A program made the translations under genes and the position numbers. 64,000 nucleotides of DNA from positions 413,375 through 477,374 of the forward strand of contig BDSL01000086.1 of NCBI GenBank assembly GCA_003116995.1, given 5' to 3'. Below, one piece after another: positions 1 through 12,458 of the stretch; position 1 is the stretch's first letter; every line of letters starts with the position of its first letter. Under the pieces are notes generated by a model that saw only the letters and a program-made list of their open reading frames with translations, searched no databases and was not told the origin of the DNA. The DNA is from Yamagishiella unicocca (lineage: Eukaryota; Chlorophyta; Chlorophyceae; Chlamydomonadales; Volvocaceae).

Positions 1-3000
1 CCGCTCAACTGCGAGCCACCAATGGACGTCCTGATGCAGTATGGGTTTATCACCCCGCCCGCTGTGCACTTCGTTCGCAATCACGGCGCGGCACCGCGCA
101 TTCCATGGTCAGAGCATCGCATTGAGATCAATGGCGTTGTTGGCAAACCCCTGGTGCTGACTATGGATGAGATTGTCGCTCTTCCGTCGGTTACCTTCCC
201 CGTCACACTGGTGTGCGCGGGGAACCGACGCAAGGAGGAGAATATGTTGAAGAAGTCCATCGGCTTCAACTGGGGCCCATCTGCCACCAGCACCACCTAC
301 TGGACAGGAGTACGCCTGCGGGACGTCCTGAAGCTGGCGGATATCAAGGTGGGCAGGGATAGCGGATCGATGGGGCCCTTGACAGTGCAGATTTGTTGAG
401 GGGGAAGAGTCGCAGTCCATATTTGACCGTGCGTAGTCACGATCCCTGGGATACGAATAGAAAGCTGAAGCAATGAAACGCAAATCATTTTGGGAATAGC
501 ATTGCTGCTTGTTACACGAGTCTTTGCGCAGTTTGGTGCACGCGGCAATGCAGGCCAACGTCATCAACCCGACTGCGTTGCCTCTCTCACAAAGTAGGGC
601 CCAAGCCTTGTCTTGCCCGCGGCTTCGTTGACACTCTCGCCACCGGCCCATATTTCCCAGACCCCGGAGGAGGGAGCCAACTTCGTCGCCTTCCGCGGGC
701 CAAAGGGCGAGCTGCCTCGCGGTGACGACGGCTCGTACGGAACCTCTCTGACGTACTCGAAGGCCATGGATCCTTCTTCAGACGTCATAATTGCGTACAA
801 GCAAAACCACCGGTGCGTGCGGATTGCGTGTATGCCGCATCGTGACCGCCTAGATTCTGCCGCTGCGTAGCCCCTTTATGCCCAAGGCTCCAAACTCCTC
901 CTCCCCGTGTATTTACCTGGTGGCCTCTGTGGACTGCAGGTGGCTGACCCCCGACCACGGGTTCCCGGTGCGCATGATTATCCCCGGCTTCATCGGCGGC
1001 CGCATGGTCAAGTGGCTGTCGGAGATCACCGTGATGGAGCAGGAGTCGCAGAACTTCTACCACTTTATGGACAACCGTGTGCTACCGTCGCACGTAGACG
1101 AGGCGCTGGCTAAGGAGGAGGGTGAGCAAGCAGGGCGCAGGGGGCAGGGCAGGGGGAGGAGCGACGTGGAGGTAGGGATGGGGATGGCGGCTTGGCGGAT
1201 CAGGTTCGACCAAGATGCGGTCACCGACCGCTGGGCCGGGCCAGATACGTTTGCGCAGCTCCAGTCATGTCAAAAATCAGTCACTTTTCATCCGCCTAGA
1301 ACCTCGTATGTTGGCCGTTTCACTCCATCTGGGCGGGCACGATATGTTCCGTCATTCTCCTGACGCGCGCAGCGTGATTGCATCGCATGTTCCCACACCA
1401 CACCTCCCGTTTCCTCGCCCTCCGTGCTGTAGGCTGGTGGTACAAGCCGGAGTTTATCATCAACGACCTCAACATCAACTCCGCCGTAGCTAAGCCCTGG
1501 CACGACGAGGTGGTCCGCCTGGATACCAACCGCCCCTACACGATGCGCGGATACGCGTACGCAGGCAGGTGGCGGGAGGGCTGGGGCGCGCACTGGCTGG
1601 GGATGTGATATCACCTTGAGGTATCCGTGGACCCGCGAGAAGCCACGGATAGCGACGGGCTCGCTATGGGGAGTACGAGGAGGCCGATGCATGGCGTGCC
1701 GTGCATCCCTTCATATTGCGCATGCGTCAATGCCGCGACTCAACCCCGTGTGCTGCCCTTCCCGACACGCAGGCGGCGGCCGCAAGATCATCCGCTGCGA
1801 GGTGTCGCTTGATGACGGCAAGACGTGGCGGCTGGGGGACATCCAGCGCTTCGAGAAGCCCAACGAGTACGGTGAGTAGCCGCCGATCAGGGCGCACCCC
1901 CAGCACCCAACCCTAGTACCCTACGCCTTCCACCCCGCGAAGCTTCACTCGCCTTGGCGGCCCCGCATCACGCCAGGCGCCCCGTACCAGCCAGCCACCC
2001 CGTTGCCGTCATCTCTCGCCGTCACGCCATGCAACGCACAATCCTCATCCCTCTGTAACTATTCATTACACCCGTGCAGGCAAGCACTGGTGCTGGGTCC
2101 ACTGGACGCTGGACTTGATGACGTTTGACTTCCTGACCGCTAAGGAGGTCCTCGTGCGTGCTTGGGACGAGACCATGAACACGCAGCCGGCGGTGATCAC
2201 CTGGAACCTTATGGGCATGATGAACAACTGCTACTTCAGGTGCGGGTGTTTGAGGTGAAGGCGGGAGGTACGGCTGGGACGGACCGCAGCAGCAGCAGAA
2301 GGAGGAGAAAGGGTAGGGCGAGCGCGCTAGGTGATGCGGCCTGAACGGTACCCAGCAGCGCTTCCTCGGCAAAGTTGTTTTCGAGTGGTGCTTCATACCG
2401 TATCGCCTTGTTCGCGAAAAGTAAATCGACGCGCGGTGCTATTGCTGCTGCTGCTATTACTGCTGCAGGATCAAGATCCTCCCACAGGTGGACGAGGATG
2501 GCGTCATGGGGCTGCGCTTCCAGCACCCGGCGCCCGTGGAGCTGGGCGAGAAGGGTAACATGGGGTGGCGGGAGGAGGACAACCTCGTGGCCCAGGCGGT
2601 GGCGGCGGCAAAGGAGGGGGGCAGCATGGCGCCACCTCCGCCGGTGGCGGCTGTCGGCGCCGCTGCGCCCCGCAATTACACGATGGAGGAGGTGGCGGTG
2701 CACAGCACGGAAGAGAGCTGCTGGTTCGTGCACGAGGGCAAGGTAGGAGTTTGAGATCTTCCGGGCGGCGGTGGAAGGTGCTGGGAAAAATGGTGGGATA
2801 GGGTCGAGGGGTAGAGGGCTTGAAACGGCGTTTGGTATTTCAATCGTCTGTATGGCGTTCGATTGCCGCGTCAGGTGCCGTTCGAGCCCTTTCGATACCT
2901 TCAGTAGCACATTCGTCTTGCGACACATGCGTCTTGCGACACGGCGTCTTGAGCATCCCCGTTCCGACCTCCCGGGCTCTGTCACAGGTGTACGACGCCA

Positions 3001-4604
3001 CGCCGTACCTGGACGAGCACCCCGGCGGTGCGGAGTCGATCCTCATCAGCGCCGGGGCAGACGCTACGGACGAGTTCAACTCCATTCACTCGTCAAAAGC
3101 CAAGGCCATGCTAGCAAAATATTACATCGGCGACTTGGTCGCAAGCAAGCCGGCGGATCCAGCAGCGGCGGCTGAGCCGCAGCCGGTTCCTAGCACATCG
3201 GTGAGTCCTCATCCGTTTTGGCCTCGACAGCCATCAGTCGATATCCGCATTGTTCTCAGTTGTCGTACGAGAGATGCCACGTTGTCGGCCTGGTTGCTGG
3301 GACACAGTTGGTCTGGTAAGAAAAGTAGCGCACCTACCCCATCTCGCCACCCTCTCATGTTTTTGTTCCCCTTGCTCCGGTCGGCCCCTCGGTCAGGCGC
3401 CTGTGGTCGACCCTCTAGTGGTGCTTAACCCGCGGCAAAAGGTGAAGTTGCCGCTGGTGGAGCGCATCGAGCTCAACCGCAACACCCGCATATTCCGCTT
3501 CGGCCTGCCCAGCGCCGAGCACCGGATAGGGCTGCCCGTGGGCAAGCACGTGTTCGTTTACGCGCCGATAGGCGGGGAGAACGTGATGCGAGCTTACACG
3601 CCCATCAGCGGCGATGAAGAGCTGGGTCGGCTAGACATGCTCATCAAGGCAAGTACCGCCATCGCGGCGATTCCGGGTTTGGTCCGCAATCATAGCGAGG
3701 GGTTGGTGTCTGCTAGCCGCGCTAACCTGCCCCCGGACGCCGGCGGATTGCGCCACCGCCTGCGTTCGGAGCGAAGGGAAAGGGTGCTTGTGTCTGCCTT
3801 GTGTTGAGTCACGCCCTCGCTCCAACTCACCCATGCCGTACCTTACTTCCGTTTGGACAGGTGTACTATGCCAACGAGCACCCGGCGTTCCCCGACGGCG
3901 GCAAGATGTCTCAGCACTTCGAGTCACTCAAGATCGGTGACCTGGTGGAGTTCAAGGGCCCGATTGGCCACTTCGTGTACGACGGCCGCAGCTCGTACAC
4001 CCTCAACGGCAAAGTCCACAAGCGCGCGACGCATATGTCATTCGTCGCCGGCGGCACGGGAATTACGCCGTGCTACGCAGTGATCAAGGCGGCGCTGAAG
4101 GACCCGCAGGACACCACGCGGCTGAGCCTCGTGTTCGCCAACAACACCGAGGAGGACATCCTGTTGCGGGAGGAGCTCGACGAGCTGGCCAACAACCACC
4201 CCGACCGATTCCACCTATGGTACGTCAGTCCTTCATTGGGCGGCACCGCTGTCATGTGAAGTTTGCTTTCCGCCGCAGCCGCCCGATTCGGACTCGGATT
4301 CCTCGTCGTTTCCTAATCACTAATTCAGCCCATTTATTCAAAAACAAGCTTTCTATTTTTGACTGAAAATAAAAATCGTTTTTTCGCCCGGCCGCGCAGG
4401 TACACGGTGTCCCAGGCCAGCAGCGCGGACTGGAAGTTCTCGATCGGTCGCGTCACGGAGGAGATGTTCCGGGAGCACCTGTTCGTGTGTAAGGGCGAGG
4501 AGAGCCTGTCGCTCATGTGCGGTCCCCCGGGCATGTTGGAGCACTGCTGCGTCCCCTACCTGACGGCTATGGGCTACTCGAAGGAGCAGATGATCCACTT
4601 CTAA
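1..4604 (+). CDS. NIT1: Assimilatory nitrate reductase, 3' part (11 exons in window)
   Basis: Reduces nitrate to nitrite in the cytosol using NAD(P)H, Mo-cofactor, haem and FAD. The gene enters the window inside the Mo domain. Exons by splice phase and protein continuity: 1-348, 661-812, 940-1121, 1433-1564, 1773-1871, 2080-2239, 2469-2742, 2988-3200, 3397-3648, 3861-4219, 4400-4604. They join in frame to 791 residues plus TAA. Visible landmarks in order: Mo-binding Cys in [12 protein letters not shown]; dimerisation-type region with [15 protein letters not shown]; cytochrome b5 domain with haem His in LDEHPGG and in [11 protein letters not shown] site RAYTPISG and GGKMSQHFE; pyridine-nucleotide site [11 protein letters not shown] and the conserved Cys of CGPPGM; C-terminus QMIHF. 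Two introns need GC donors (separate entries). No frameshift or missing key residue was seen. Only the N-terminal end is missing from the window. Confidence 0.97.
1565..1772 (+). other. GC-AG intron in nitrate reductase
   Basis: Exon 4 ends ...TACGCAG and the intron begins GCAGGT; exon 5 begins GCGGCGGCCGC. Only this GC donor keeps the frame and yields the family sequence YAYAGGGRKI. The nearby GT (GCAGGCAG/GTGG) breaks the frame. Confidence 0.85.
3649..3860 (+). other. GC-AG intron in nitrate reductase FAD domain
   Basis: Exon 9 ends ...CTCATCAAG and the intron begins GCAAGT, a perfect match to the AG/GCAAGT consensus of GC-AG introns. The acceptor is TTGGACAG/GTGTAC. The join gives [12 protein letters not shown], continuous with the FAD domain. 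The only close GT is out of frame. Confidence 0.9.
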
Positions 4605-4672
4605 GCCTCTGGGCAGCGGAAGTCCAGCTAGCTGCAGTGTGTATGTCGCGGGCGGCGCCTGCAGGTTCAGCG

Positions 4673-4677
4673 TGTAA
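4673..4677 (+). promoter_or_regulatory. TGTAA polyadenylation signal of nitrate reductase
   Basis: The volvocine-type signal TGTAA lies 69 bases after the stop codon and is the only one noticed in the next few hundred bases. Confidence 0.6.
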
Positions 4678-6885
4678 TCATAAGGCCTTGATGCCCGGAA
4701 GGGGTCACGGCGCAAACAATAATGAGAGGGTGCAGCTTGGAGGGGTAGATGGGAAGGTGTATGTGTCAAGAGGGGCTGACGGTAGTAGTATGGACCGTGG
4801 TAAACATGCGGTGTTGCAGCTCGAGCAGTCTCATTGTCAGGGCGGTCGGTAGGCTCGTCGCTTGGAAGAGAGCTGGCTGGTAGAGCTGCGGTGAGGGCCG
4901 CCTGCAGCGGTGACTCGGCCCTGGGTCGCCGCCATTGCGTCCGGTGATCCTTTACTGCGTAGGTCTAGTCAGAAGGTTAAGTAGAGGTAGAAGGTTCTAT
5001 TACGTAATACAGGGGGCGCCTACTTAGGAAAATGAATAGCGATGTAGATGAGCAAGAGTATTCGCTGGATGGGGAATGACAAGGCTCCGATGTCAAGCAT
5101 GTTGAAGCCTGTGAGTTTGCTGCGGAGGCCGCGCAAGTGCCGGGTACTGATGCCTGCCCGGTGCCCCATCCGCCCTGCTGGAACAGTATGGGGTCCAAAA
5201 GAGTGAAAAGATTAACTACAACTTCAGTCACGTTTTGTTGTTGACGCGCTGAAGGAGGAGCGATTTGGAGCCAAATGACCGTCTGGCCGTAATTTTTGTT
5301 GTGTTCGCGCGAATGTGTCATCTGAAGGAAGGTACGCGACAGTACTAGGCAGTCGTACTTGCATATGCAAGAGGCAGGGCATGCCAACAGGGATAACAGC
5401 TATTTATGGCATTGGCTGAGACGTAATGATGAACATGGACTGACATGGATTGTGTGTTGCTTCTTGTCGACCGCAACATGAGATGGCCGAGAGCCATGTT
5501 TCTATGTGTAGCACTATCATGGCCCCAAATGCTCGTTCGTCAGGTTTGCGGGCATAATCACGGCTCTGACCGAATCCATAATCACCATCGAACCACGCGG
5601 CAGGCACCTGCCAGCAGCAAATGGCAGCACGCGCACAGGCGCCTGCAGCTGCAGCATCAGTCTGTACGAGTCCTGTGAATTCGGTGGACGAGGAGGTAAG
5701 GAAAGCAACGAACCCGACGGCACTACGGTATTGGAGCACCCGGCCTGCCCGGGGTTAGACCTCGTTCCACGCGTGGTTGGCAGTCATCACTCGTGTGCTC
5801 CTTTTAGACCCGTCTCTGCCGGATGCGGCAGGAGAAGCGGTGCGATACCAGGAAGCCAAGGGCGAGGAATTATGGTTGGTTTTTCCTTAAGCTATAATTA
5901 AGGAAGGTTGTCAAAACTGTGGTCAAAACTGCGGAACGGCCAGCTGACATATGTAGGTTAGGCGCGTGGAATTTGGATGCAAGTTGTATATGAAGGGTCC
6001 ATGGATGGTCCGTGTGCCGGCCCATCCCTTGTCCGCCACGCCACGTCTCTGGGCCTTTGTTCGGGGTTTCTGGTGGTTTGCCGTATCTCGGCCGACTGGT
6101 TAATCCTTCCTGCATCTCATGACTCTCCCTTATGGCGACTTACGGTCTGGGTCCCACTATTGCCTTTACGAAGTCAACATTTCCGGCACATTGTTAGGCC
6201 TCAAATTCGTGACGCTTGCATGGGTATCGCGCCTACACGCACACAGCCGCACCATCAGTCCGTTTGCAATGTTCCTGCCGAGATCGTCATCTTGCACGAT
6301 TGTATGAACATCATCTTGCGAATCAGCGCACGCGCGGCAGTTGCTTACTTGCAGCACGTTATGGCGATTGCTGTGGCATGGCGCGTTGGCACTACAAATT
6401 TGGTAATGTTCGCACAAGAGGGGATGTCGCGCACGACCATACCATACACGCCATAGCTGTATGCAGCAGGACCTCAGAGATCAGGAGACCCCATCTTCTG
6501 CGCACGTTACCAAGACGTTACTCCACTTAAAAGCCCACGCTACGGTATCACTAGTTCGGTTGAGTTTGCTGCAGCCGGCGACCCATGTACGTCAACAACT
6601 GGTGCTCTCGACTTTTCTGGCATATGGTTGCCCACTGGGCGTGAAGGCAAGGTCTGAGCGTCAATGCACGTGACGTCGCTCCGGTATGGCAGCTGAAACA
6701 TGCCTTACATGCAAGATCTGCCGTCGTAGTATAACAAACAGGATCTGCTTGGGGTGGGAATATGTTAATCGAGGAACCGGGGCTTTATCCGGCAAGCCCT
6801 CCAAGAATAGCGAGGTTCGCTTCACCTTAGCTATCGCAATTGTAACGTAGTCGAGCAGAAAACTGTGACCAAATAATTTGAGCAG

Positions 6886-6966
6886 ACAAGGAAAAACCCA
6901 TTAAAAACCAGGTGTACGACAACCAATCCCAATGCACCAACAGCCCCAAGCTGAGTTTTTCCTTGT
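6886..6966. repeat. Short inverted repeat (possible MITE relic or hairpin)
   Basis: ACAAGGAAAAAC at 6886-6897 is perfectly inverted at 6955-6966 (GTTTTTCCTTGT) around a 57-base spacer. No target-site duplication was identified. It could be a tiny MITE relic, a hairpin RNA or chance. Confidence 0.35.
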
Positions 6967-8062
6967 AAGGCATGTCTAGTCCATTTCGCCATCCAAATGC
7001 AGTATGCTACCAGTGGCTTTCACCGGAGCGTTGCAATGTGAAGGGGATCCGACCCAAGGCGGCCAGATGCTGATGAAAACAATGTCACTAAGGGTTGTTA
7101 AGCCGTCGGCACACATGCACACCCGCAAGCCGCCTTTTGTCCGTCATTGGCACCAAAATCGGGTGCGAACCTTACCCCAAAATCATGTACCACGAACCGG
7201 CCGCACAAGGAAGACGCCTCGGTACAAGCGGCAGCCGGGCAGAACAATGTCAGCCTGTCGTACACTTCCCAGCGCGCGGCGCACGTTGAGTACTTCCGCT
7301 TAGTTCCCGCACCCTAGGGCGCCATCCAAAAATAACTTTTATCATAATACCACTCCCTACTCCAGCAACGGCCATGCAGGGTGGCGCCGTATCACGCCTC
7401 CCCTTATTCCATGGCAGACCAGGCATGCTGGCGAGTCCTTTGCGGCGCCGCTTCCAGCGCTTGCACGCAACCGCAATCGCACAGCGCACCACGGTTCACC
7501 GGGTAAGGCTCTAGCGCAGGTATTTTGGGAAGGCAGAGGCGTCCAAAAGGGAGACCCTCACATGCTTCACTCAACTCCTCGTGATGCTATGGCAGTCAAC
7601 TCACCTCGGCCGGAACCCTCCTGCTACCCAAAGATATTTCAGAATCAAGCCCTCTGAACAAGCCGAACTTGCGGTCGTTCAGTGCATGCACTACCGATGG
7701 ATGGGCAGCAGCGCAAGTCAGCTCAAAACCATCCAACCAGCACCGCACAACAAGGACCGCACGAACACCCCCCAGACCGAACCGTGGCTGACGGCCACGA
7801 CAGCTCGCTGCTCCCAGCAAAGCTACTAAAACATGACGGCTCGGACGGGTCTCACACCAGATCGCTGTTTTCGACTCCAACTCCAACTCCACTAAGGCCT
7901 CGCCAGCGTCGCATCCTCCAAAGCTGTACGTAGCAGGCTCACTAGTGGCCATACCGCTGCGGCCTCGCTCTCCCTGCGGAACGCAAGCCGCCCTGCGACA
8001 CACGTCGCTTCAAAGTGCGCTCCCACAACGTTAGCTCCCTTCAGTTCGCCTCTCTGCTGCAT

Positions 8063-10941
8063 TTAGTTCTCCCCCGGCACGGTGGTGTCCTCGGCGCCGC
8101 GCAGTGCGCAGGAGCCACCCATCATACCAATCATGTGAGACACGCACTCCTTCTCCTTCTGAAGCTCGTCCTCGCTTGCACGAATCTTGCTGCGCAGCCA
8201 CTCATCCACGATGAAGTCATCGCAGATCTCGTAGTCACCGTCACCCTTAGACCTGGATTTGGAGTAACAGAGTCGTGCTCTAGTTGGGTGATGCTCTGGT
8301 TGGGTGTTGGATCGCGAGCCGCGATCCGTGGACCGAGACAGTTGCCAAGCCATGGAAACTAGCGCGTGCTTGAACAGTAAACCGATTCGTGGCATCGAGC
8401 TCATGAGTTCCCGAGAGCGTGGAACCCTGGACCTTCCAGCAGCGTGGGTTGATGCTTAAATGGACAATCTGGCAGTGAATTAACCTACGGATGTGGAGTG
8501 AAGCGTTCACGCACCGGCAGGGGAATGAGAAGACGAGGCCCTCGCGAACACCGTACGGGTTGCCGTCAGAGATGACGCCAGTGGAGAAGCAGTCGCCAGG
8601 TGCCGTGGGGATGACCAGCGCGCGAATCGCGTCGGCCACAGACACCGCGGTGGAGGCAGCAGAGGAGCGGCCCCACTTCTTGATCAGCGCGCCACCGCGC
8701 TGCGCCACCTTGGGTGTGAACTCCTCGCGGAACCACTTCATGTCGCCGATGACATCGGTGGCCGGCATGCCGCCGATGCGAGCGTTGATGTAGTCCGGCA
8801 CCTGCACACAGACAGCAACAGTATCATGTCATCGGTATGCCCCTATGTAGGCCCTTCGGTCGCCACCATGATACGAGTTCCGCGGTTCGATGGCTGCGCA
8901 AAGCCACAAGCTGCACAATTGCGGCCATGATGCTTCGGAGGGATTGCCAACGCATTGTCGAGGATTGTTGCGGTTTGTCCGAGAGCCCAACATCGAACAC
9001 ATGATCTACTCGGCGCATGCGCACGCAATCCGTCCGGCTGGAGCCGTCCTCGGGTCTCTGGATGGAGTGGCGCAAAATAGCATGCCCGGCCTTGAAGATG
9101 CGGCCCCAGGGCAACTCGCCATCCGAGGTATCAGTCCGTCGCGCACGCCTGTCCACGTGCCGCAGCAGGCAGACACACATTTCGACCACCCAACCAGCCT
9201 AGACCGCACCTGTGTGGTCGAGTGGTTGCCCCAAATCGCCGTGCGGGAGATGGACGTGTAGAACTTGCCCGACTTGAGGGCAAGCTGGCACTTAGCGCGG
9301 TTTTCATCCAGGCGCGTGAGCGCGTGGAAGTTCTTGCGCGGAATGTTTGGGGCGTTCTCCATCGCAATCAAAGCGTTGGTGTTGCAAGGGTTGCCAACGA
9401 CAAGAATCTTGCAGTTGCGGCTGGCGGACTCGTTCAGCGCACGGCCCTGCGGCGGCGCAGATATTAGGATCGGTAAAGTGCAGTCGTACCCGATATTCTT
9501 CTAGTAGCCCGCAAGCACAACCCCTACGCTGTGTCATACAACCCCTACGGTGCTCCAATAGCGCATGCCATTGGCATGGTGAAACCCTTATGCAGTGCTG
9601 GGTGGCATGTCCACAATACCTCTGAACACCTCTGTGGTCTGCCTCATACTGACCACCGCCACCGGATGGGGCATGCATGGGAACGTGTGTAACCAGAAGC
9701 GGACTGCATGGACGTGCTTCATTAGCTTTTGTACTCGTCACTAAAAAGGAACCAACCCATCGAGTGCATCAGATGGAGTTGGCCAGTACCCAGTCGCTCC
9801 TCCTGGAGTTACCCTATAAAATAATGCACCCAGCCCTGTTCTCTTTCCTTGCCATGTACGAATGCCAACGCCACTTCCATTGAGCGCAGCTACCTAGTTG
9901 CAGGTTGTGAACTCTAAACCAACTCCAGGCTGGACGTGATCCAAATGCACGAGGGAAATCAAAACAAGCATGAACGCATGCAGAGTGCTGTCCCGGCCCA
10001 GTGACCTCACTCCCATGCACAGCGCGCACGACAGTGGGTGGGGACGGCGGTGTAACACGGAAGGTTTAGCGATTACTACGGCCTGAGGCATTACCTGGAC
10101 TTGGAAGATCTCGCCGTTTTGGTTCAGCAGGTCAGCGCGCTCCATTCCCGGACCACGCGGCTTAGCACCAATCATCAGGGCCCAGTCAGCGTCGCCGAAA
10201 ACTTCGTAGGGGTCCGTGCCGATGGAGACCTGCACGAGACCCAAGAAACAGGAAACCAGCGTGAGAGCAGCTCGGTGCCTGTCATCTTTTATACGCGCGT
10301 ACATGTGTGCGAAATTCCCACCTCGCGTAGAAGCGGGTACAGGCTGTCCTCCAGCTCCATCGCGACGCCCTCGAGCGCCTCCTTTGAGCGCTCGCTGCCA
10401 AGCAGCTGAAGTGCGATAGGCTGGTCCTTGCCATACACCTCACCAGAGGCAAGCTACATTACAAAGAAGGATGCGGTCAACGAGGTAAACAGAATGTGAC
10501 CTGCATGTGCGCAACTTTGCGACTGGCAGAGCGCACTGGAGGTATATAGATGCGCCCTCCAAACGACAGAATGTTTAATGTAGCTTAGCCTCACCATGAA
10601 CAAGAGGTGGTTGGCGATGTTGCCGGAAGCGCCGGTCACTGCGACCCTCACCGTCTTCTTCCAGCTGCGGGTCAGCGACGGATCCTCCTGCAAGCACACG
10701 CACATATCTTTTAGAGGATATTGATCCGACCAACTGGACGGACAGCGCTCCTCACGTTTTGGGTGTCATAAGAAAGGCGGAAGACTCCATATGGCTTCTT
10801 AGTCTCGGCCGCCGCGGCGGGCGGCGCCTGTGCTGCGACTGAGCGGACCGTGACAGCAGGTGTGCGGCTCACGGATGAGCGCGTAGCGTTGCGCGACAGG
10901 CCTGCGGACATCAGCGCCAAGCGGTGAACTCCGGAGGCCAT
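8063..10941 (-). CDS. MDH5: Chloroplast NADP-dependent malate dehydrogenase (7 exons)
   Basis: Reduces oxaloacetate to malate with NADPH in the plastid stroma (malate valve). Exons, 5' to 3' on the minus strand: 10941-10756, 10687-10595, 10453-10322, 10229-10095, 9446-9210, 8801-8515, 8252-8063; all phases agree, giving 419 residues. The N-terminus ([18 protein letters not shown]) is rich in Ala/Ser/Arg, as in a transit peptide. Landmarks: NADP-binding [12 protein letters not shown], substrate loop [26 protein letters not shown], catalytic His in IWGNHSTTQ. The C-terminal extension has Cys at about 393 and 405, twelve apart, the spacing of the thioredoxin-regulated pair of green-algal NADP-MDH. 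The N-terminal Cys pair of land-plant enzymes is replaced ([12 protein letters not shown]). The start at 10941 (gccATGG) is preferred over an in-frame ATG 36 bases upstream. Light/thioredoxin activation is inferred from the C-terminal pair. Confidence 0.96.
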
Positions 10942-12458
10942 GGCGACTGAGGCGCGATTTTTACAACTCACCCGCATCCAAACGCTGCTTCATGCTGAAG
11001 GCCATTTCGTTTATTGATGGCTTTACGAAAGATATCAAGACCAAACAGATTGTGTGCCTAGGTAGACGAAGTTGTGAGAGGTATGGAGGGCTTTTGGGTT
11101 CGCTGCCGTATAACTTTGGACGAGCGTAATGGGAGAACTGATCTGACGGACCTACAATATGTTGCTGAATGTGTAAAAAATAAGTAAATCGATGGTTTAG
11201 GTTTAGGCAGCAAGGCCACTGACGCGTTGATGTGCGTGAGCCGCGTGTGCATGCGGGATTCCTCCAACACCCGTGCAATGCGTGAAGTCAGAAGTATCCA
11301 ACACCTATGGCTCATCGCATTGACTTGATTTGGGTCACCCAGGCACACGCGTTGCATGGTTTATCCGCTTATGGTTGTCGCGTGTCGGAGTTACACAAAT
11401 GGTAGCCTGCGTCAATGAGCGCATGCCACCTTGCACGCATGCCACCTTGATTCATTACAGTCAGCTTTATGTGTTCCTTTTCCGCGAGCATGGCGGCGTC
11501 ACACAGGTTGTTCCGAGAGACCCTTCGGTGTAACCCATAATAGTAGGCGCCCTTAGGCGCTTAGTAGGCCAGGGGACATGAAATCCTTCCGTTCGCATGG
11601 CTCACCACAAAACGATCCGCTTTGCCCACCGGGGGCTGTTGCGCTGTGGGTGGTGTACTTTTGGGCGCTGCCTGGATTGTAGACAGTATTTGCATGCGCA
11701 GCGTTCCAAACCCCCTTACCGGCCCAGTTAAATGCCTACGAGTCTGAGGCCTACAGCTTGCAATGCAGCTGTTAACGAAAAACTGGCAAACCCTTATGAA
11801 CTACCCGTGTCGGTGGCCGTCTTCGTCGATTGGTCGCACGCAGGAGTTCCTTCAGTACTCGGCATGACGGCATGTACACGCCGCCGGCTATCCTGAACCC
11901 TGTCGAGATAACAATGAAATGCCCTATGTCGAGGGCGGCCTATTTTCGGAATGGGTTTGCAGGCGAGCGGGTTCAGGATGGGGAGGATGACTAACCTCGA
12001 TCGCCAAGGGAGTAAAGCGGCAGGGGCCCCTGCTAGCCCAGGCTGCTATGGAAATGGCAAATGGATGTTAGGTTAACACGATCTGCGATATTCATATTGA
12101 ACACAAAAATTATCCCATGCGCAAACCATAGGAACCTGATGGACCATACTCCATAGTCCCGTTCCAGGACGTTCCCGCGCAATCCGTACAAGCTCTCCAT
12201 TGGCAATTTGACAAACGTTTGATGATTTTTCCATAGGATAAATATTGCTTGCTTATTCAGCTTTCCAACGGAGCGTACTGAGCAGGCGGTATCTCGATAC
12301 ATCGAGAAGTATTTGCGGAGGACACTTAGGTGGCTTCCGTTTTCCATGTGCAACCATCAGCGACACTAAGCTGTGAAAGGAGCCTAGTTATTAATTATCT
12401 GCAAAAGTACTGACGTGCGTTCCCTCGCTAGCGTTGAGGACTACCGGTACAGCATTCC
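10942..12458. other. Intergenic, divergent 5' flanks of NADP-MDH and PF13-like gene
   Basis: The two flanking genes point away from each other, so this 1.5 kb should hold both promoters and 5' UTRs. Composition is mixed, with AT-rich stretches near 12060-12400. No coding frame, TATA-like box or repeat could be assigned with confidence. Confidence 0.5.

Larger units (their letters stand above)
4605..8062. other. Intergenic region, no gene recognised
   Basis: The 3' ends of the nitrate reductase (+) and NADP-MDH (-) genes converge here. Base composition is less GC-rich than the genes, and no reading frame shows a recognisable family or linked splice sites. The longest open frame (5977-6456, +) looks like chance. 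Small structures seen: an 8-bp inverted repeat TTCCTTAA/TTAAGGAA at 5883-5905, two close copies of GTCAAAACT near 5911-5930, and a 12-bp inverted repeat at 6886-6966. Untranslated regions of both genes must lie at its ends. Confidence 0.5.

Noticed and set aside
5977..6456. 159-residue plus-strand frame
   Set aside because: No family, no codon bias of the neighbouring genes, no polyadenylation signal in range.
6886..6966. Confident MITE call
   Set aside because: Only a 12-bp inverted repeat with no target-site duplication seen; kept as a low-confidence inverted repeat.
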